Positions 62,750-64,000 of a stretch of DNA of 64,000 nucleotides are shown here, one piece after another. Below the pieces are notes generated by a model that was not told the DNA's origin, ran no database searches, and saw only the letters and a list, made by a program, of their open reading frames with translations. The stretch comes from Spirochaetia bacterium (lineage in GTDB: Bacteria > Spirochaetota > Spirochaetia > Sphaerochaetales > Sphaerochaetaceae). Numbering within the stretch: the first letter of the stretch is position 1; each line of letters starts with the position of its first letter. The stretch is from assembly GCA_009930325.1 (NCBI GenBank), contig RZYO01000002.1, positions 1 to 64,000 on the forward strand, written 5' to 3'. The position numbers and the translations under genes were made by a program.

Positions 62750-63745
62750 ATGATAGATTCTAATATGAAAATTAATGTGAATGAAAATTCTCATTCTTTT
62801 AAAATCCCTACATTTGAAGGTCCTTTAGAATTATTATTATATTTAATTCAGAAATCTCAAATAAATATATATGATATCCCAATTGCTCTAATTACTGAAC
62901 AATTTCTTGAATATATAACTGATAATAATGAAATTGAATTGAACCAATTATCTGATTTTTATAAAATGGCTGCTGATTTATTGTATATAAAGAGTAGAAT
63001 GTTATTACCAGTAGAATTGGATTTTGATGAAGAGTATGAAGATCCTAGACAAGATTTAGTTCAACAATTATTAGATTATCAAAAATTTAGAAAGTATACT
63101 GAGTTATTAACAAATACTGCTAATTCAGATGAATTATATATTGAGAGAAAAAAATCATCATTCATGATTCCTTTTGAAGATCAACAATTATTTGAAAATA
63201 TAGATTTGTCATTGCTTTTAGAAACTTTTACAACAATATTAAGTAAAATTTCTCCTACTAAAGTTTTTAATGTATATGAAGAAGTTACCGTAAATGAAAA
63301 ATTAGCTTTGATGAATGAGCTTTTTGAAACAAAAGACGAATTTTTTATTGAGGATATAATTATTTATTTAGATAAGCCTTTACATATTATATGTACTTTT
63401 ATGGCAATTTTAGAGGCTTGTAAATTTAAGATGATTTATATTGAACAAAAAATACCTTTTAAAACAATTGTAATAAAAAAAAGAAATATTTCAAATATTG
63501 ATAATGATGAAGCAGATTTCATTGATGAAATGTATGAGGAAGCTATAGAAAAGGGATATTATAATGAAAGTGTAGTAAATGATAATATTGATGAAGATAA
63601 TTTTGAAATAATTAATAATGATGATGAGATTACAGATAATATTTTAGATAATAATATTTTATTAAATGAAGAAGAAGTTAAAAATAGGAAAGATATTATT
63701 GAAATAGGTGATTTTGAAGATATAGATTTAGAGGATGAAGAATAA
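62750..63745 (+). CDS. scpA: segregation and condensation protein ScpA
   Basis: A 331-residue kleisin that links Smc heads and holds ScpB. The amino-terminal block is typical: SFKIPTFEGPLELLLYLIQKSQINIYDIPIALITEQFLEYI with DFYKMAADLLYIKSRMLLP and a following carboxy winged-helix part (LIYLDKPLHIICTFMAILEACKFKMIYIEQ). Normal ScpA is about 250 residues; here a 75-residue acidic Asp/Glu/Asn tail is added. scpB begins two bases later. Smc itself is not in the window. Confidence 0.95.
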   Translation: MIDSNMKINVNENSHSFKIPTFEGPLELLLYLIQKSQINIYDIPIALITEQFLEYITDNNEIELNQLSDFYKMAADLLYIKSRMLLPVELDFDEEYEDPRQDLVQQLLDYQKFRKYTELLTNTANSDELYIERKKSSFMIPFEDQQLFENIDLSLLLETFTTILSKISPTKVFNVYEEVTVNEKLALMNELFETKDEFFIEDIIIYLDKPLHIICTFMAILEACKFKMIYIEQKIPFKTIVIKKRNISNIDNDEADFIDEMYEEAIEKGYYNESVVNDNIDEDNFEIINNDDEITDNILDNNILLNEEEVKNRKDIIEIGDFEDIDLEDEE

Positions 63746-63747
63746 TA

Positions 63748-64000
63748 ATGAATAAAAATGATCAAAATAAAACAAATTTTTTATTATCTAATGGAGCTAG
63801 ATTAATTGAAACTATATTATTTTTAGAAAATGATAGTGTTAGTAAAGAAAAATTAATGAAAATGACAAACTTAAATGAAGAAGAGTTATATGCCTCATTA
63901 GAAGAGTTAAATGAACATTTTCAAAGTTTTATGCATGGAATTACTCTTAGTATTAAACATGATAGATTTCAATTTCTTCCTTCTCGAGATTTGCATGTTG
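63748..64000 (+). CDS. scpB: segregation and condensation protein ScpB, cut by the right edge
   Basis: The first 84 codons of a gene running off the window. It reads SNGARLIETILFLENDSVSKEKLMKMTNLNEEELYASLEELNEHFQ and then GITLSIKHDRFQFLPSRD, the first winged helix of ScpB, which forms a dimer on ScpA. It starts two bases after scpA, in the usual scpA-scpB operon. Confidence 0.9.
   Translation, partial: MNKNDQNKTNFLLSNGARLIETILFLENDSVSKEKLMKMTNLNEEELYASLEELNEHFQSFMHGITLSIKHDRFQFLPSRDLHV

Overview
This AT-rich 64 kb stretch looks like chromosome of a spirochaete, most likely a low-GC Treponema-like organism. The evidence is a GreA with a huge amino-terminal extension, a TamB-BamA-MutS neighbourhood, secreted proteins with the treponeme-like mature start NGSKEA, surface lipoproteins, and two MurJ/LptFG-type envelope genes next to tgt. 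I saw no rRNA, tRNA, insertion sequence, prophage or CRISPR array, and no gene-free stretch longer than about 275 bases. Species-level identity cannot be read from the window.

Layout. 1-6.0 kb: a small kinase-like gene, a DUF4180 gene and sbcDC (DNA-end processing). 6.2-7.1 kb: a MerR-type regulator with its own MerR-style promoter. 7.1-10.5 kb: a leftward cluster holding all three parts of the uncharacterised AmmeMemoRadiSam set (Memo, AMMECR1, radical SAM) plus a steroid-reductase-like membrane protein. 10.6-11.7 kb: ywbE and a methyltransferase broken by a frameshift. 11.8-14.4 kb: a complete polar amino acid ABC transporter behind an operator-like dyad. 14.4-19.7 kb: a beta-propeller-like protein, smpB, a PEGA/sulfatase-modifying-factor membrane protein, lepB and hemW. 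19.7-21.9 kb: an MFS exporter with an HTH regulator. 22-26.6 kb: a small protein, then yebC-ruvC-ruvA-ruvB-queA. 26.6-37.8 kb: tmk, then tamB-bamA-mutS. 37.8-52.9 kb: the rimP-nusA-infB-rbfA-truB-ribF-rpsO, pnp-dut-lptF-lptG, tgt-murJ run. 53-64 kb: a cupin, giant greA, a beta-helix lipoprotein, rpe, recA, a DUF4105 protein and scpA-scpB (cut by the right edge).

How it works together. Most genes are housekeeping: translation and RNA metabolism (nusA to pnp, smpB, tgt and queA for queuosine), recombination and repair (sbcDC, ruvABC, recA, mutS), chromosome segregation (scpAB) and outer-envelope assembly (tamB, bamA, lptFG, murJ, lepB). Genes are packed tightly, with many ATGA or TAATG overlaps.

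The most interesting points are regulatory. At least nine genes have a promoter whose -10 box ends 5-8 bases before the start codon with no Shine-Dalgarno sequence, which predicts leaderless mRNAs. The genes for two transcription elongation factors, nusA (through rimP) and greA, each lie behind a promoter followed by an intrinsic terminator, suggesting feedback attenuation. The AmmeMemoRadiSam cluster with its embedded membrane enzyme is the best candidate for an undescribed biochemical system. All boundaries and motifs were read by eye; no searches or folding were run.
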